The notes beneath the pieces were generated by a model, which worked only from the letters and a program-made list of their open reading frames with translations, was not told the DNA's origin and ran no database searches. The position numbers and the translations under genes were made by a program. DNA of 29,907 bases from an uncultured Coriobacteriaceae bacterium (lineage in GTDB: Bacteria; Actinomycetota; Coriobacteriia; Coriobacteriales; Atopobiaceae), in the NCBI GenBank assembly GCA_900551595.1, contig URWR01000002.1:1-29907 (forward strand), given 5' to 3'. Shown piece after piece: positions 1 through 8,821 of the stretch (the first letter of the stretch is position 1; each line of letters starts with the position of its first letter).

Positions 1-1102
1 CAAGGGGCCCTTGATCGTTAAACTCGTCCTTATAAATCGGGCGAATGCGGAGTCCCAGTGCAACAAAAGTTAAGTAAGCAACAATTGGGTCGAGCATCGA
101 AACGTGATTCATAACGAGGACAACACCACGTTCCTTGGTTGCCTCTACAATTTTTTGACGATCTTCAACGGTCCAGCGCCACATCAATTTACTAAAAATG
201 GCAACGACACTGATGGCGATCCATCGAAATATGCGAGCTCCCAAGGGAAACTCAGGAATCTGATGGGCGTGATAATCGGCAATCGTATTGCCCCACCAAG
301 GCATTGGTCCAGAAGTTGTTTTTACCTTCTTCTGAGGAGTGGCCTTTGCCGGTTGTTTGGTTGTTTGTTGTGAGGTCTCGGCCTTCTGGGGAGTTTTGCC
401 CTCGGAAGAATTCTGGGAGGACTTTGCGTCGATAAGTGTTTCGATTTTTGCGCAAACTTCATCGACCGTAAGGTTTGAAGAGTCAATCTGCACCGCATCA
501 TCAGCAGCAGTAAGCGGGGCGACGCTGCGGGTTGAATCCATTTTGTCCCGACGCTCAATATTGGCAAGAATTTGTTTTTCTTCTTCTGAGTTCACTGCTT
601 TATCGGCCTGTGCTGCATTGCCACCGTCACGCTGAACTGCACGACGGTGAGCGCGTGCCTCTGCATTTGCAGTGAGAAATACTTTCACTTCAGCATGCGG
701 AAAGACAACAGTACCAATATCTCGACCTTCAGCAACAATGCTTCCTTGCTCTCCTAGCTTGCGCTGTAAATCTCCCATGCAATCTCTTACTGCTGGAATG
801 GCAGAAACAAGAGAAACTGCCGAGTCAACGCGTTCCTCTCGAATAGCCTGGGTTACATCCTTACCATTGAGATAAACGTGCTGTGTTTGATCATTGTCAG
901 AAGCAAATGAAATAGTGCTAGTGGATGCAATGTGAGCAACTGCCTCAGCATCAGCTATATCAACCTGATTATCGAGGCACGCCAACGTAACACTTCTATA
1001 CATTGCTCCTGTGTCCAGGTAGATAAAGCCGCGACGTTGTGCAATTGTGCGAGCAACCGTGGATTTTCCAGACCCTGCAGGTCCGTCAATAGCAACAATC
1101 AC
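1..1102 (-). CDS. cmk: Cytidylate kinase fused to 1-acyl-glycerol-3-phosphate acyltransferase (partial, C-terminus off the left edge)
   Basis: Residues 1-225 are cytidylate kinase, which phosphorylates CMP/dCMP for nucleotide recycling: P-loop DGPAGSGKS at 6-14, YLDTGAMYR at 28-36, EGRDIGT at 125-131, and RRDKMDSTR at 184-192. A Lys/Gln/Thr-rich linker (about 226-265) leads into a PlsC-type acyltransferase that makes phosphatidic acid at the membrane; its HX4D motif NHVSMLD (H333, D338) is visible before the sequence leaves the window at residue 367. The GTG start at 1102 is chosen because the P-loop follows at once and GAGGGGAG lies 7 nt upstream. This GTG overlaps the TGA of the upstream pseudouridine synthase gene by 4 nt (GTGA), so translation is probably coupled. 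Kinase and acyltransferase fusions of this kind are, to my knowledge, known in Coriobacteriia. The identification is firm; the acyl acceptor is inferred. Confidence 0.93.
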   Translation of the reverse strand, partial: MIVAIDGPAGSGKSTVARTIAQRRGFIYLDTGAMYRSVTLACLDNQVDIADAEAVAHIASTSTISFASDNDQTQHVYLNGKDVTQAIREERVDSAVSLVSAIPAVRDCMGDLQRKLGEQGSIVAEGRDIGTVVFPHAEVKVFLTANAEARAHRRAVQRDGGNAAQADKAVNSEEEKQILANIERRDKMDSTRSVAPLTAADDAVQIDSSNLTVDEVCAKIETLIDAKSSQNSSEGKTPQKAETSQQTTKQPAKATPQKKVKTTSGPMPWWGNTIADYHAHQIPEFPLGARIFRWIAISVVAIFSKLMWRWTVEDRQKIVEATKERGVVLVMNHVSMLDPIVAYLTFVALGLRIRPIYKDEFNDQGPL

Positions 1103-1932
1103 GCACGTTCTCCCCTCTTGATGTGTGACACAGTGGCATAAGAGCCCTTCTGATGTGAAAGTATGCGCTTAATCTCACTATCAGATAGTTCTCGCCATGA
1201 GCCACGTGATAGGTCTCCAAGTTGTAATGGGCCAAACGTATCACGATGAAGACGCACCACTGGATGGCCAATTGCTTCAAGCATACGCTTGACTTGATGT
1301 TTCCTACCTTCGTGTAAGGTTATCCCAATCACGCTGTAGTTTTTGTCGTCAAAGTTTTGAGCCTCAACAGAGCGCGCATAGGAAGATTTCTGTGGCAAGA
1401 TTTCTGCAGGTGAAGGCTGGCAGGGTCCATCGTCTAATACGATGCCCAAACGCAGAGGAACAAGCTCCTCATCAAATACACGTCCTTTCACCAGTGCTAC
1501 GTAGTGTTTTCTCGCATGATGAGAAGGATGAAGAAGTTGCTGTCCTATCTTGCCATCGGTGGTAAAAAGCAACAGACCCGTCGTATCTTTATCAAGACGC
1601 CCTACAGGAAAAAGCCCAGGATACTGTTTGGTTGGTACAAGGGACGCTACACAAGGACGACCTTGTGGATCATGCATGGTAGTGAGATATCCCGCGGGCT
1701 TGTTAAGCATTAAAAACACCGGTGAATCTGCAAGAGAACAGCGGTGTCCATCCACCTCAACAATATCCTTTAGAGGATCAACTTTGCTTCCAATACCACC
1801 GATCACCACCCCATTGGCGGCTTCCCTGCCTGCGGTCATGAGTGTCTCTGAACCACGGCGGCTCGCCACACCTGCTCGCGCTAAAAAGCGCTGAAGCCGC
1901 ATAGGAACTGGCTGTTCGTCCTTATTGAGCAT
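1099..1932 (-). CDS. rluB: RluB/RsuA-family pseudouridine synthase
   Basis: This 277-residue protein has an N-terminal S4 RNA-binding domain (MRLQRFLARAGVASRR at 11-26) and a catalytic domain with the family motif GRLDKDTTGLLL (111-122), where D114 is the expected catalytic aspartate. The family isomerises a uridine in ribosomal RNA to pseudouridine; RluB acts on 23S helix 89 in E. coli, but RsuA and RluE relatives share the fold, so the exact target is inferred. The ATG at 1932 is chosen over upstream starts because CAGGAG lies 8 nt before it and the upstream extension only reads into scpB in another frame. The gene overlaps the end of scpB by 11 nt and overlaps cmk by 4 nt. The scpA-scpB-rluB-cmk order is common in Gram-positive bacteria. 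Confidence 0.92.
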   Translation of the reverse strand: MLNKDEQPVPMRLQRFLARAGVASRRGSETLMTAGREAANGVVIGGIGSKVDPLKDIVEVDGHRCSLADSPVFLMLNKPAGYLTTMHDPQGRPCVASLVPTKQYPGLFPVGRLDKDTTGLLLFTTDGKIGQQLLHPSHHARKHYVALVKGRVFDEELVPLRLGIVLDDGPCQPSPAEILPQKSSYARSVEAQNFDDKNYSVIGITLHEGRKHQVKRMLEAIGHPVVRLHRDTFGPLQLGDLSRGSWRELSDSEIKRILSHQKGSYATVSHIKRGERA

Positions 1933-2605
1933 GTTCTTGCTCCTGATTGAGATCTCCCTCGTCACCAGCCAGGTCTTTATCCTCATCGATATCGCGTGCC
2001 ATCTCATCCACCGGCTTGGCATTTCTGGTGGCAGACAGACGTTCGCGAATGAACTGGCGAGACTCCTCATCGGGAGCAAATTGCTCAAGATCCGGGAGCT
2101 CTCGAAGTGATTTCAGGCCGAATTGCTCCAAGAAAGCTTGGGTTGTTCCATATAGAATTGCCTGGCCTCGCTCCTTATCCCGTCCAACTTCATGAATGAG
2201 GCCTTTATCTACAAGAGATGAGATAACGCCGTCTGAATTAACGCCACGAACCGCTTTTACACTTTCGCGTGTAACAGGTTGATGGTAAGCGACAACTGCA
2301 AGGGTCTCGAGAGCTGCTTGTGAAAGACGGCGAACATCCCATGACATTACGAATGACTCCACCTGATCATGATAGGCAGGGTGCGTATAAAACCTCCAGC
2401 CGCCTGCGACCTCACGAAGTTGAAAACCCCTATTGGCGTCCGCATATTCTGCCGACAGTTCCGCGAGCGCTTGAGCTATCTCTCCAGGAGCAACACCGAG
2501 TACACGTGCTAAATCAGTTGCAGCTACGGGATCGTTTGCAACAAGCAAAAGCGCTTCGAGTGTTGGTTTAAGGCTGTCGTTATCGAGCGTTTCGAGGTTA
2601 TCCAT
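1922..2605 (-). CDS. scpB: Segregation and condensation protein ScpB
   Basis: ScpB is the winged-helix (kite) subunit of the SMC-ScpAB condensin that organises and separates the chromosome. The 227-residue product begins LKPTLEALLLVANDPVAATDLARVL-like, and the second winged-helix part shows LAVVAYHQPVTRESVKAVRGV (about 123-143) and VGRDKERGQAILYGTT (about 163-178), both typical of ScpB. The C-terminal tail is acidic and low in complexity (about 204-227). It starts 2 nt after the scpA stop codon and overlaps the rluB start, which suggests coupled translation of the ScpAB pair. Length and motifs are normal for the family. Confidence 0.95.
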   Translation of the reverse strand: MDNLETLDNDSLKPTLEALLLVANDPVAATDLARVLGVAPGEIAQALAELSAEYADANRGFQLREVAGGWRFYTHPAYHDQVESFVMSWDVRRLSQAALETLAVVAYHQPVTRESVKAVRGVNSDGVISSLVDKGLIHEVGRDKERGQAILYGTTQAFLEQFGLKSLRELPDLEQFAPDEESRQFIRERLSATRNAKPVDEMARDIDEDKDLAGDEGDLNQEQEHAQ

Positions 2606-2607
2606 TC

Positions 2608-3411
2608 CTACTGCTCCTCTACGCTGGTTAATTCTTCATCGGGCTCATATGCAGGAGCACCTTCAATGCGCGTGATATCAATTTCACCAAAATTCTCTTG
2701 CTGTTTTATGTCAATCGAACCACGTTTGAAGAGCTCAAGAACGGCAAGGAACGTAACAACTACGGTTTCAGGTGTAGCTTTATCGCCTAAAAGATCGGTA
2801 AAAGTGAGGGCGCTTCTTAAGCGAGTCATTCTGTCAACAGATGCAACGGTAAGCGCAACTGGGAGTCGACGTGGAGCAATGTGCTCTGCTTCGAGAAGAA
2901 AGCTTTCGCGCCGGCTATCCAAATCGGCACAGATAACCGCGAGACCATGCATGGTCATACCCGCAAGATAGTCGGGCATAAGATTGAGAAACTCCGGGTC
3001 AGGACCGGCTGTACGTGGATGCATGTGGCTCTCGGCTTCCATGCGGGTGCCAAGCGCACTTGCAGCGTTTCGGAACTGCTTATATACCATCAGACGTGCA
3101 ACTAATACCTCACGCGCCTCATCGGGACTGAGATCGGCGAGATCATCCTCTTCATCCCAATCAGTTGTCGTTATTTTTTCCTGAGGTATGAGTGAGGCTG
3201 CTTTTATATCAAGCAAAGTTGAAGCTACTAGTAAGAAATCGCTTGCTACGTCGAGATCCATATCCTGCATGCGCTCAATTTCATTGAGGTATTGGTCGGC
3301 AACCTCAGAGATAGATATTGCTCCAATATCCACCTTTTGACGTCCCACAAGCTGCAAGAGCAGGTCAAAGGGGCCACTGAACGATTGAGTTTTCACACGA
3401 AACGATGGCAT
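2608..3411 (-). CDS. scpA: Segregation and condensation protein ScpA (kleisin)
   Basis: ScpA is the kleisin that bridges the SMC heads and binds ScpB. The 267-residue protein opens with FSGPFDLLLQLVGRQKVDIGA and EVADQYLNEIERM, the conserved N-terminal kleisin motif. It has an acidic middle (about 95-110) and a C-terminal winged helix (VVTFLAVLELFKRGSIDIKQQENFGEI). The ATG at 3411 is chosen because the conserved region begins six residues later; an in-frame start at 3444 would add 11 residues inside the neighbouring protease gene. The gene starts 1 nt after the stop of the M50 protease, with a weak GGGGT as ribosome binding site, so translation probably relies on coupling. Confidence 0.94.
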   Translation of the reverse strand: MPSFRVKTQSFSGPFDLLLQLVGRQKVDIGAISISEVADQYLNEIERMQDMDLDVASDFLLVASTLLDIKAASLIPQEKITTTDWDEEDDLADLSPDEAREVLVARLMVYKQFRNAASALGTRMEAESHMHPRTAGPDPEFLNLMPDYLAGMTMHGLAVICADLDSRRESFLLEAEHIAPRRLPVALTVASVDRMTRLRSALTFTDLLGDKATPETVVVTFLAVLELFKRGSIDIKQQENFGEIDITRIEGAPAYEPDEELTSVEEQ

Positions 3412-3412
3412 G

Positions 3413-4096
3413 TTACAACCCCAGAAGAACGTCGAAAAGAGCACCGCCTACACGGGAAATATAGGCGCCAATGGGATTCCAGCCCAACAGATAAGGAAGT
3501 ATATAGAGCGCTGCAATAAGAATGGGCATGGCGTAGGCCTGAATGCGGTAGTACATCTCACGAGCTTTGTTATGCAGCAACGGAGAAATGATTGCCGATC
3601 CATCCAGAGGTGGAAGCGGAATAAGATTGAACAGCATCAATGAGATATTGACCCACATGTAGGTGGAAAGCACATCGAGTACGACCAAAATGGCTTCATT
3701 TGAAGCTACCCAGGTAAGTGCAGATGGATTGTCGAGAAAACCAAAACGCAGTATTGCCGCAGCAAGAGCCGCCTGCAAAAGGTTTGATGCAGGACCAGCT
3801 AGCGCAACGAGAACCTCATCTCGTACCGGGTGCCGTAAGCGTTTTGGGTTATAGGGTACCGGACGGGCATAGGCAAATACTGGTCCTCCGAGCAACGCCA
3901 TAACACAGGGAAGCACAATTGAACCGGTAGGATCAATATGCGCAAGCGGGTTAAGGGTAAGTCTCCCCGCCTCTTTTGCCGTGGGGTCTCCACAGGCATA
4001 AGCTACCGCACCATGTGCCACCTCATGGATAATCGCAGCGATCATGAGGCACAGGACGGTTATCAGTATAGAAATGATTCGTTGCATCGAATACAT
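3413..4096 (-). CDS. M50-family (site-2-type) membrane zinc metalloprotease
   Basis: This 227-residue, multi-pass membrane protein carries the zinc-binding HEVAH motif (H24, E25, H28) in its first membrane helix and NLIPLPPLDG (157-166), which supplies the third metal ligand. AGRLTLNPLAHIDPTGS (43-59) is typical of the compact M50B branch next to scpA in many Gram-positive genomes. Such proteases cut within the membrane; the substrate is not evident and no anti-sigma factor lies nearby. The start at 4096 has GAGG 7 nt upstream, and that Shine-Dalgarno overlaps the stop of the preceding gene, leaving only a 4-nt gap. The family call is firm; a role in regulated proteolysis is inference. Confidence 0.9.
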   Translation of the reverse strand: MYSMQRIISILITVLCLMIAAIIHEVAHGAVAYACGDPTAKEAGRLTLNPLAHIDPTGSIVLPCVMALLGGPVFAYARPVPYNPKRLRHPVRDEVLVALAGPASNLLQAALAAAILRFGFLDNPSALTWVASNEAILVVLDVLSTYMWVNISLMLFNLIPLPPLDGSAIISPLLHNKAREMYYRIQAYAMPILIAALYILPYLLGWNPIGAYISRVGGALFDVLLGL

Positions 4097-4100
4097 GCAT

Positions 4101-4394
4101 TCACCTCATGCGACGGATACGATCCAAAAGGCTTGCACCACAAAGAAGAACAACAGCCATAATCGCTAAGTCTCCCCTAAAGGCACCTCCTGTAGGTACC
4201 GCAAAAACTAAGAGTCCACGCAATGGTGGTAGTACAACGTGTGAAGCAAGCCTCTGAGCGCTTATCAAGAGAGGGCGAAGTTCTCCGACTGGAAGACATA
4301 CAACAACGATGAGGGCGATCAGGAGTGCTGCCAGAATACGAAAAACTAGCGCAGCATAGCGCAATATGTGCGTAAGCAGGTCAGTTTTATACAT
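4101..4394 (-). CDS. Small YggT-like membrane protein
   Basis: The 97-residue product has two hydrophobic segments (about 9-33 and 70-89) joined by a loop containing [15 protein letters not shown]. This resembles the P-x-x-R-x-x-P region of YggT-family proteins, which have poorly defined envelope or division-related roles. The ATG at 4394 overlaps the ABC-F stop by 8 nt and has GAGGGA upstream. An earlier start at 4415 would extend seven residues into the ABC-F gene and is less likely. The tail is basic (DRIRRMR), so the C-terminus is probably cytoplasmic. The YggT assignment rests on pattern only. Confidence 0.6.
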   Translation of the reverse strand: MYKTDLLTHILRYAALVFRILAALLIALIVVVCLPVGELRPLLISAQRLASHVVLPPLRGLLVFAVPTGGAFRGDLAIMAVVLLCGASLLDRIRRMR

Positions 4395-6393
4395 TCTGAG
4401 GAACTCCCTCTTCAAGTATTTCTGTTAGCTCGAGCCACTCATCTTCAAGGCGAGGTATTTTCTTAGACAAAGCAGTATATTCCTGCATACAAGCATCGAA
4501 GCGTTCAGAGTCGGCATAAAGTTCTTCTGAAGCCATTAACTCCATAAGCTCTTGATATCGTTTTTGTGCGGGAGCTAATGCTGCCTCAACTTCTTTGAGC
4601 CGTTGACGCTCCTTACGCAATTGCCTGCTTGCCCTTTGACGCGCCTCTGCCTCTGCACGTCGTTGTTCACGAGTTTTTACGTTGCGACCTTGGGTTCGCT
4701 GTTGTGGTTGCGTCTCTTGAGCCGATGCAACTTCTTTTTTACTCGGTGCAGTCTGTTCGGCTTCTTGGAGAGCCCGAGATTCCAATTCAGCGCGTTTGAA
4801 GAGATAGTACTCATAATCTCCGTCGTATAACGTGACCTTATGATCGCGCACATCCACCACTTTATTAGCAACTGCTCGTACTAAGTGTTCGTCGTGAGAG
4901 ATAAGCACGATCGTGCCTTTAAAAGAAACAAGAGCGCGCTCAAGAACATCAACAGAATCAATATCCAGATGGTTGGTTGGCTCGTCGAGCAAAAGCAATG
5001 GATCGGGGGCTACAAGCATTTTGGCAAGGGCAAGTCGGGCGCGCTCTCCTCCCGAAAGAACACTCACGCGTTTTTCCACATCGTCTCCGTGGAACAAAAA
5101 GGCACCCAACAAACGCCGCTCTTCTGATGACGTCCAACCCGGGGCCACGCTATCAAGTTCACCCAATACCGTGTTTGCTTCATTGAGCGTTTCGAGTTGA
5201 TGCTGGGCGTAATAAGCCTGAGTAACATTTTGCCCCAGTTCAACTGATCCGGTGTCCGTTTGAAGTTGTCCGGTAATAAGCTTCATCAAAGTGGATTTGC
5301 CAGCACCATTAGGGCCAACTAAAACAACATGGTCACCTCGATACAGCTTGAGATCAACATGATCATAGACATGGTTCTGCCCAAATGACTTCGAAACGTT
5401 TTCCAGCTTAACTACTTCATCGCCCGTTCGCGGCGGATCAGGAAAAGAAAAGTGAACCTTTTTCGTTCCTTCTGGCAGTATGACAAGCTCTTTTTTAATT
5501 TGTTCAATACGCTTCATACGCTCCTGAGCTTGCGCTGCTTTTGTTGGTTTATAGCGGAACTTATCAACAAAAACCTGCATGTGAGCAATTTCGCGCTCCT
5601 GAGCTGCGCGTTTTGCCTTCATCTGCTCGAGGTTGTCTTCGCGTTGCTTGAGATACGAGCTGTAGTTACCGGTATAGGTCATAAGACGGCGGTTCTCAAT
5701 GGAAGCTACGTGGCTCACACAAGCATCCATGAAAGCGCGGTCATGGCTCACGATAAGAACGGCACCGTCATAAGAAGACAAAAACGACTCAAGCCAACGC
5801 ACGCTCTCAAGATCAAGATGGTTGGTTGGCTCGTCGAGCAAAAGCAAATCGGGATGGCGCAGCAAAAGCTTTGCAAGGGAGATGCGCATTTGCCAACCGC
5901 CAGAAAACTCTTCGGCGGGCTTGTCGAGATCATCAACAGGAAAGCCTAGACCGCAGAGAATTTGACGTGCACGGCTCTCCAGCTCATAACCACCTGCATT
6001 CTCAAACCTATCGCGTGATCGACCATAGTCGGCAAGCAGTGCTTCCAGTTCAGGACCCTCAGGGGTAGTGGAAATTTTCGCTTCTAATTCAGTAAGTTTT
6101 GCTCCGAGGTGCTGAATCTCAGTAGCCGATGCCATAACTTCAGCCAAAGCACTCTGATGGCCAGCAAGCTTTGTCTCTTGTTCAAGATATCCAACGGTTG
6201 TATCACGAGCAAAACTAATAGTGCCTTCGTCTGCAGATTCCTCCCCCATCAAAATTTTTAAGAGGGTAGTTTTACCGGAGCCGTTAGGCCCAACAAGAGC
6301 CCAACGTTCTCCAGCATTCATCTGCAACGTAGCCTGTGTATAGAGGGTACGACCCCCAAAAGATTTCGATATCTTATCTGCAAGAACTATCAA
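4387..6393 (-). CDS. ABC-F ATPase (Uup/EttA-like, duplicated NBDs, C-terminal coiled coil)
   Basis: This is a soluble 668-residue ABC-F protein, a class that binds the ribosome and adjusts translation or protects against antibiotics. NBD1 has Walker A GPNGSGKT (35-42), signature FSGGWQMR and [12 protein letters not shown]. The interdomain linker ([16 protein letters not shown]) is followed by NBD2 with [18 protein letters not shown] and [12 protein letters not shown], so both sites look active. Residues about 560-668 form a charged coiled coil, as in Uup-like members. The start is TTG at 6393: no ATG lies between it and an upstream in-frame TAG, and the N-terminus aligns with the related protein at 27557. 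It overlaps the YggT-like gene by 8 nt. Resistance versus housekeeping cannot be decided from the sequence. Confidence 0.9.
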   Translation of the reverse strand: MIVLADKISKSFGGRTLYTQATLQMNAGERWALVGPNGSGKTTLLKILMGEESADEGTISFARDTTVGYLEQETKLAGHQSALAEVMASATEIQHLGAKLTELEAKISTTPEGPELEALLADYGRSRDRFENAGGYELESRARQILCGLGFPVDDLDKPAEEFSGGWQMRISLAKLLLRHPDLLLLDEPTNHLDLESVRWLESFLSSYDGAVLIVSHDRAFMDACVSHVASIENRRLMTYTGNYSSYLKQREDNLEQMKAKRAAQEREIAHMQVFVDKFRYKPTKAAQAQERMKRIEQIKKELVILPEGTKKVHFSFPDPPRTGDEVVKLENVSKSFGQNHVYDHVDLKLYRGDHVVLVGPNGAGKSTLMKLITGQLQTDTGSVELGQNVTQAYYAQHQLETLNEANTVLGELDSVAPGWTSSEERRLLGAFLFHGDDVEKRVSVLSGGERARLALAKMLVAPDPLLLLDEPTNHLDIDSVDVLERALVSFKGTIVLISHDEHLVRAVANKVVDVRDHKVTLYDGDYEYYLFKRAELESRALQEAEQTAPSKKEVASAQETQPQQRTQGRNVKTREQRRAEAEARQRASRQLRKERQRLKEVEAALAPAQKRYQELMELMASEELYADSERFDACMQEYTALSKKIPRLEDEWLELTEILEEGVPQNV

Positions 6394-6453
6394 GCTGTAT
6401 ATCCGTTCGGTCGTTGTGGCGCAAAGCTATGAGAAGAGCATGTAGCGCCAGAG

Positions 6454-6870
6454 CTAATCCTCAGTAATATGAATGGCAAATCCACCGATGGGCTCTTTAA
6501 AATACACAAGATGCGTAGAGCCATCGGGATTGAGTGCGCGCGAATCATTGTCAATGGTAAATCCACGTGCTTCAAACCACTTTTCAGCAGCTGGAATATC
6601 GTCAACATGGAAACCAATATGTCCATGCTCGCCACGTCCACAGCCTTTCATAATCTCAACAGCTGTATCTGAAAAGACTGATATAGGTGCAACAACGTTG
6701 CGTTTAAGACCCATAAGAGTTTGAAAACGTTCGGCTATTGCCTCTGCTTCCTCATCGCTTGCAGCGTTAATTCCAACATGAGCCAAACGAAGTCCAAACA
6801 GCTGTTTTGGATCATCCTGGCCATTTGCAGATGTGTTAGCAGAAGGTGTCTCAGGTGTAGACATGCTCAT
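6454..6870 (-). CDS. VOC-superfamily (glyoxalase/dioxygenase-fold) protein
   Basis: The 138-residue product has the paired beta-alpha-beta-beta-beta pattern of the VOC fold. LAHVGINAAS (about 29-38) is the first strand, GHIGFHVDDIPAAEKWFEARGF (about 83-104) the second module start, and LVYFKEPIGGFAIHITED the end. The first 25 residues are Ser/Thr/Pro-rich and probably disordered. H31, H85 and E127 are possible metal ligands by position, but the reaction cannot be named. AGAGG lies upstream of two close ATGs (6870 and 6864); the second has the better spacing. It is the first gene of the long operon, 60 nt upstream of the ABC-F gene. Confidence 0.75.
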   Translation of the reverse strand: MSMSTPETPSANTSANGQDDPKQLFGLRLAHVGINAASDEEAEAIAERFQTLMGLKRNVVAPISVFSDTAVEIMKGCGRGEHGHIGFHVDDIPAAEKWFEARGFTIDNDSRALNPDGSTHLVYFKEPIGGFAIHITED

Positions 6871-6890
6871 TCGCCTCTTTGTATTCTCGT

Positions 6891-6926
6891 AATAAACCCG
6901 TGATGCATATTTCTACACATCACGGG
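6891..6926 (-). terminator. Hairpin terminator (minus strand)
   Basis: On the minus strand CCCGTGATG and CATCACGGG form a perfect 9-bp stem with a 12-nt loop, followed by TTTATT. It lies just after the YARHG gene and before the VOC gene, so it probably separates the envelope cluster from the scpA-scpB operon. The T-run is short, so termination may be partial. Confidence 0.6.
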
Positions 6927-6973
6927 AAATTATAAACAAGCTATAAAGAACAGCTGCTGGAGTTCTTAATGAA

Positions 6974-8005
6974 CTAGCTTATATATTGCGAACCGCGCGC
7001 CCGCTCTATCTCAAGAATAGTATCGGCGTTCTGCTGCTCTACAGAATTTAATGAAACCTGGCTATCAAAGGCTTCAGGAGAATAGCGTTCGGTATACCAA
7101 GACTTTCCAGCAAAGTAGTCGCGTAAGTCCTGATTTTGGAATCCGCGACCATGGCGTGCATAAATCTCATTGCGAGCAATATAGAGTTCCCAGTTGGAAA
7201 GGCCTGAGAGCTCATCTTTTGTATACACATGTGTAGCACTATCGGGAAGCACATAATCGCTGCTGCTTGAGGTGCTCGAGCTCGAAGAATTACCCGAAGA
7301 GCCAGTTGACTTTGATGAGCTTGATGAATTCGAAGAGCTTGAGGAGTTGCTCGATGAAGAATCGGAAGACGAATCTTCGTTGCTGTCCGAAGATTCCTTC
7401 TTGTCTTCTGAGTCCTTCTTATCGTCGGAATCTTTTGATTCCTTAGAATCGGAGGAGTTTTTATCAGAGGAATCCTTGGATTCTTTTTCCTCATCTTTGT
7501 TGGCGTCTTCAGAGGTATCTGCCGGCTGCTCTTTCATTGGCAAAAAGCGCAAAAATGGAGGATCACCAAACACGCCAAAATAGTGCAAACCGACAACGGA
7601 GCCACATCCAACAATAATGACCGCAGCAATAATAGCTCCAACAATAAGACCTGTGTTCTTCTTACGCCGTGGTGCCTGATAGTTATTTCCGAGCATCTCT
7701 GAGGGGATAGCTACATTTTGTGCGGTTGAATCTGGAGTGTTCTCAGAACCATATACCGGCGCTCCACATTCTACGCAGAAAGCACAGCCATCTGGAATGC
7801 GAGCACCACAGTTGGTGCAGAACTGCACTGAGTCGTCTGCTGAAGAAGACTGTTGAGCAGAAGGCATAACACGTGTTGCATCATCCAAAGGAGTTGTTTC
7901 ATTTACCTGTGTTGTGGATCCTGAAGCATCTCCCAGAGGCTGACCGCATTCAGTACAAAATTGAGACCCATCAGGGAGCTGTGTGCCACAGTTGGTGCAA
8001 AACAT
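6974..8005 (-). CDS. Double zinc-ribbon, single-pass membrane protein with extracytoplasmic YARHG domain
   Basis: The 343-residue protein has two zinc ribbons (C3, C6, C17, C20 and C63, C66, C77, C80) in its cytoplasmic part. A basic RRKK (113-116) precedes one membrane helix (about 119-141). Next come the juxtamembrane motif HYFGVFGDPPFLRFLPM (141-157), a long Ser/Asp/Glu/Lys linker (about 160-250), and a C-terminal YARHG domain (about 260-335) with ELYIARNEIYARHGRGF. YARHG is an extracellular domain found on envelope proteins of Gram-positives; its ligand is not firmly known. The start ATG has GGGGG 9 nt upstream. The gene is last in the four-gene envelope cluster, 18 nt after the amidase. 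Residues 1-157 share layout and motifs with the lectin-domain protein at 8822-10024, so the two are paralogues with swapped outer domains. Confidence 0.88.
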   Translation of the reverse strand: MFCTNCGTQLPDGSQFCTECGQPLGDASGSTTQVNETTPLDDATRVMPSAQQSSSADDSVQFCTNCGARIPDGCAFCVECGAPVYGSENTPDSTAQNVAIPSEMLGNNYQAPRRKKNTGLIVGAIIAAVIIVGCGSVVGLHYFGVFGDPPFLRFLPMKEQPADTSEDANKDEEKESKDSSDKNSSDSKESKDSDDKKDSEDKKESSDSNEDSSSDSSSSNSSSSSNSSSSSKSTGSSGNSSSSSTSSSSDYVLPDSATHVYTKDELSGLSNWELYIARNEIYARHGRGFQNQDLRDYFAGKSWYTERYSPEAFDSQVSLNSVEQQNADTILEIERARGSQYIS

Positions 8006-8023
8006 GGTATGTACCCCCAGTCC

Positions 8024-8815
8024 TTATTCAGCAGGCATCGCATTATGCGTGCGATGATCTTTATAGTTTACGAGATACTCAGCAAATTCTGCCGAAGTAT
8101 CAGAGTTTCCTGAGCGCCACTCTTTGTGATCAATAATGGCACTTTCGAAACCATAATACGCATCTATATAAGCAATCAGATTATCAAGTGCAACAAGTTG
8201 CTCCTCAGGATAATCGCCAGCACCACCAACGTGGACCATCTCGATACCAACTGAGTAGGAATTCATACCGTAATCAGATGCCCAAGAGCCAATTTCAGTG
8301 GTGCCGATTTTATCGTCACGGGATTCATCGGGTACCCCAAATGACTCATTGTGGCCAGTATCACCAAACCCAGCATGATGAGCTATGCGATCCAACGGAA
8401 CACACTGCATCATAGTGCCGTCAGTGTTGACAACAAAATGTGCTGCCACACCTGCGCCATTAGAGTCCCACCATGAAATGACTGAAGCGGCATCGCCGGT
8501 TCCTTCAGTATCATGCAGCACAATATATTTCTGGTATTCAGGACCCTTCTCGCCATGATCAAAACTGTCGCGATAATCTTCCGTAAGCGCGAGATTTGCA
8601 CGCAATTCCTCGGCGGTAGGCTCTGTTTGTTCTGGAGTCTCTTCGGCAACAGATTGAAGTTCTTCTGATATGTCGTCTGTCATGCTGGTGTTGGACTGTG
8701 ATGTGTCCTCTGTGTTTTGAGTGCATCCACTGAGGGCACCAATGCCCGCAAAACCGCACAGTGAAATAAACGCGCGGCGTGAAATAGTTTTCATAGAGGT
8801 TATCTGCGTCCGCAT
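8024..8815 (-). CDS. Tat-type lipoprotein N-acetylmuramoyl-L-alanine amidase (Amidase_2/PGRP fold)
   Basis: The 263-residue protein begins with a twin-arginine lipoprotein signal: SRRAF (12-16), a hydrophobic stretch, and lipobox LSGC with C31 as the lipidated residue. An acidic linker (about 32-75) precedes the catalytic domain. LHDTEGTG (H101), IAHHAGF (H146/H147), VGIEMVH and IIDHKEWRSGNSD (H230, D239) match the zinc ligands and active-site region of Amidase_2 enzymes, which cut the bond between MurNAc and L-Ala in peptidoglycan. The start at 8815 is preferred over 8794 because AGGAA lies 6 nt upstream of it; that Shine-Dalgarno lies in the last codons of the upstream lectin gene. The gene sits between the two zinc-ribbon membrane proteins, which suggests joint control of wall turnover. 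Confidence 0.9.
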   Translation of the reverse strand: MRTQITSMKTISRRAFISLCGFAGIGALSGCTQNTEDTSQSNTSMTDDISEELQSVAEETPEQTEPTAEELRANLALTEDYRDSFDHGEKGPEYQKYIVLHDTEGTGDAASVISWWDSNGAGVAAHFVVNTDGTMMQCVPLDRIAHHAGFGDTGHNESFGVPDESRDDKIGTTEIGSWASDYGMNSYSVGIEMVHVGGAGDYPEEQLVALDNLIAYIDAYYGFESAIIDHKEWRSGNSDTSAEFAEYLVNYKDHRTHNAMPAE

Positions 8816-8821
8816 AACTTC

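Noticed and set aside
7272..7583. Acidic Glu/Ser-rich plus-strand ORF
   Set aside because: It is the complement of the Ser/Asp-rich linker codons of the YARHG protein and has no ribosome binding site or domain.
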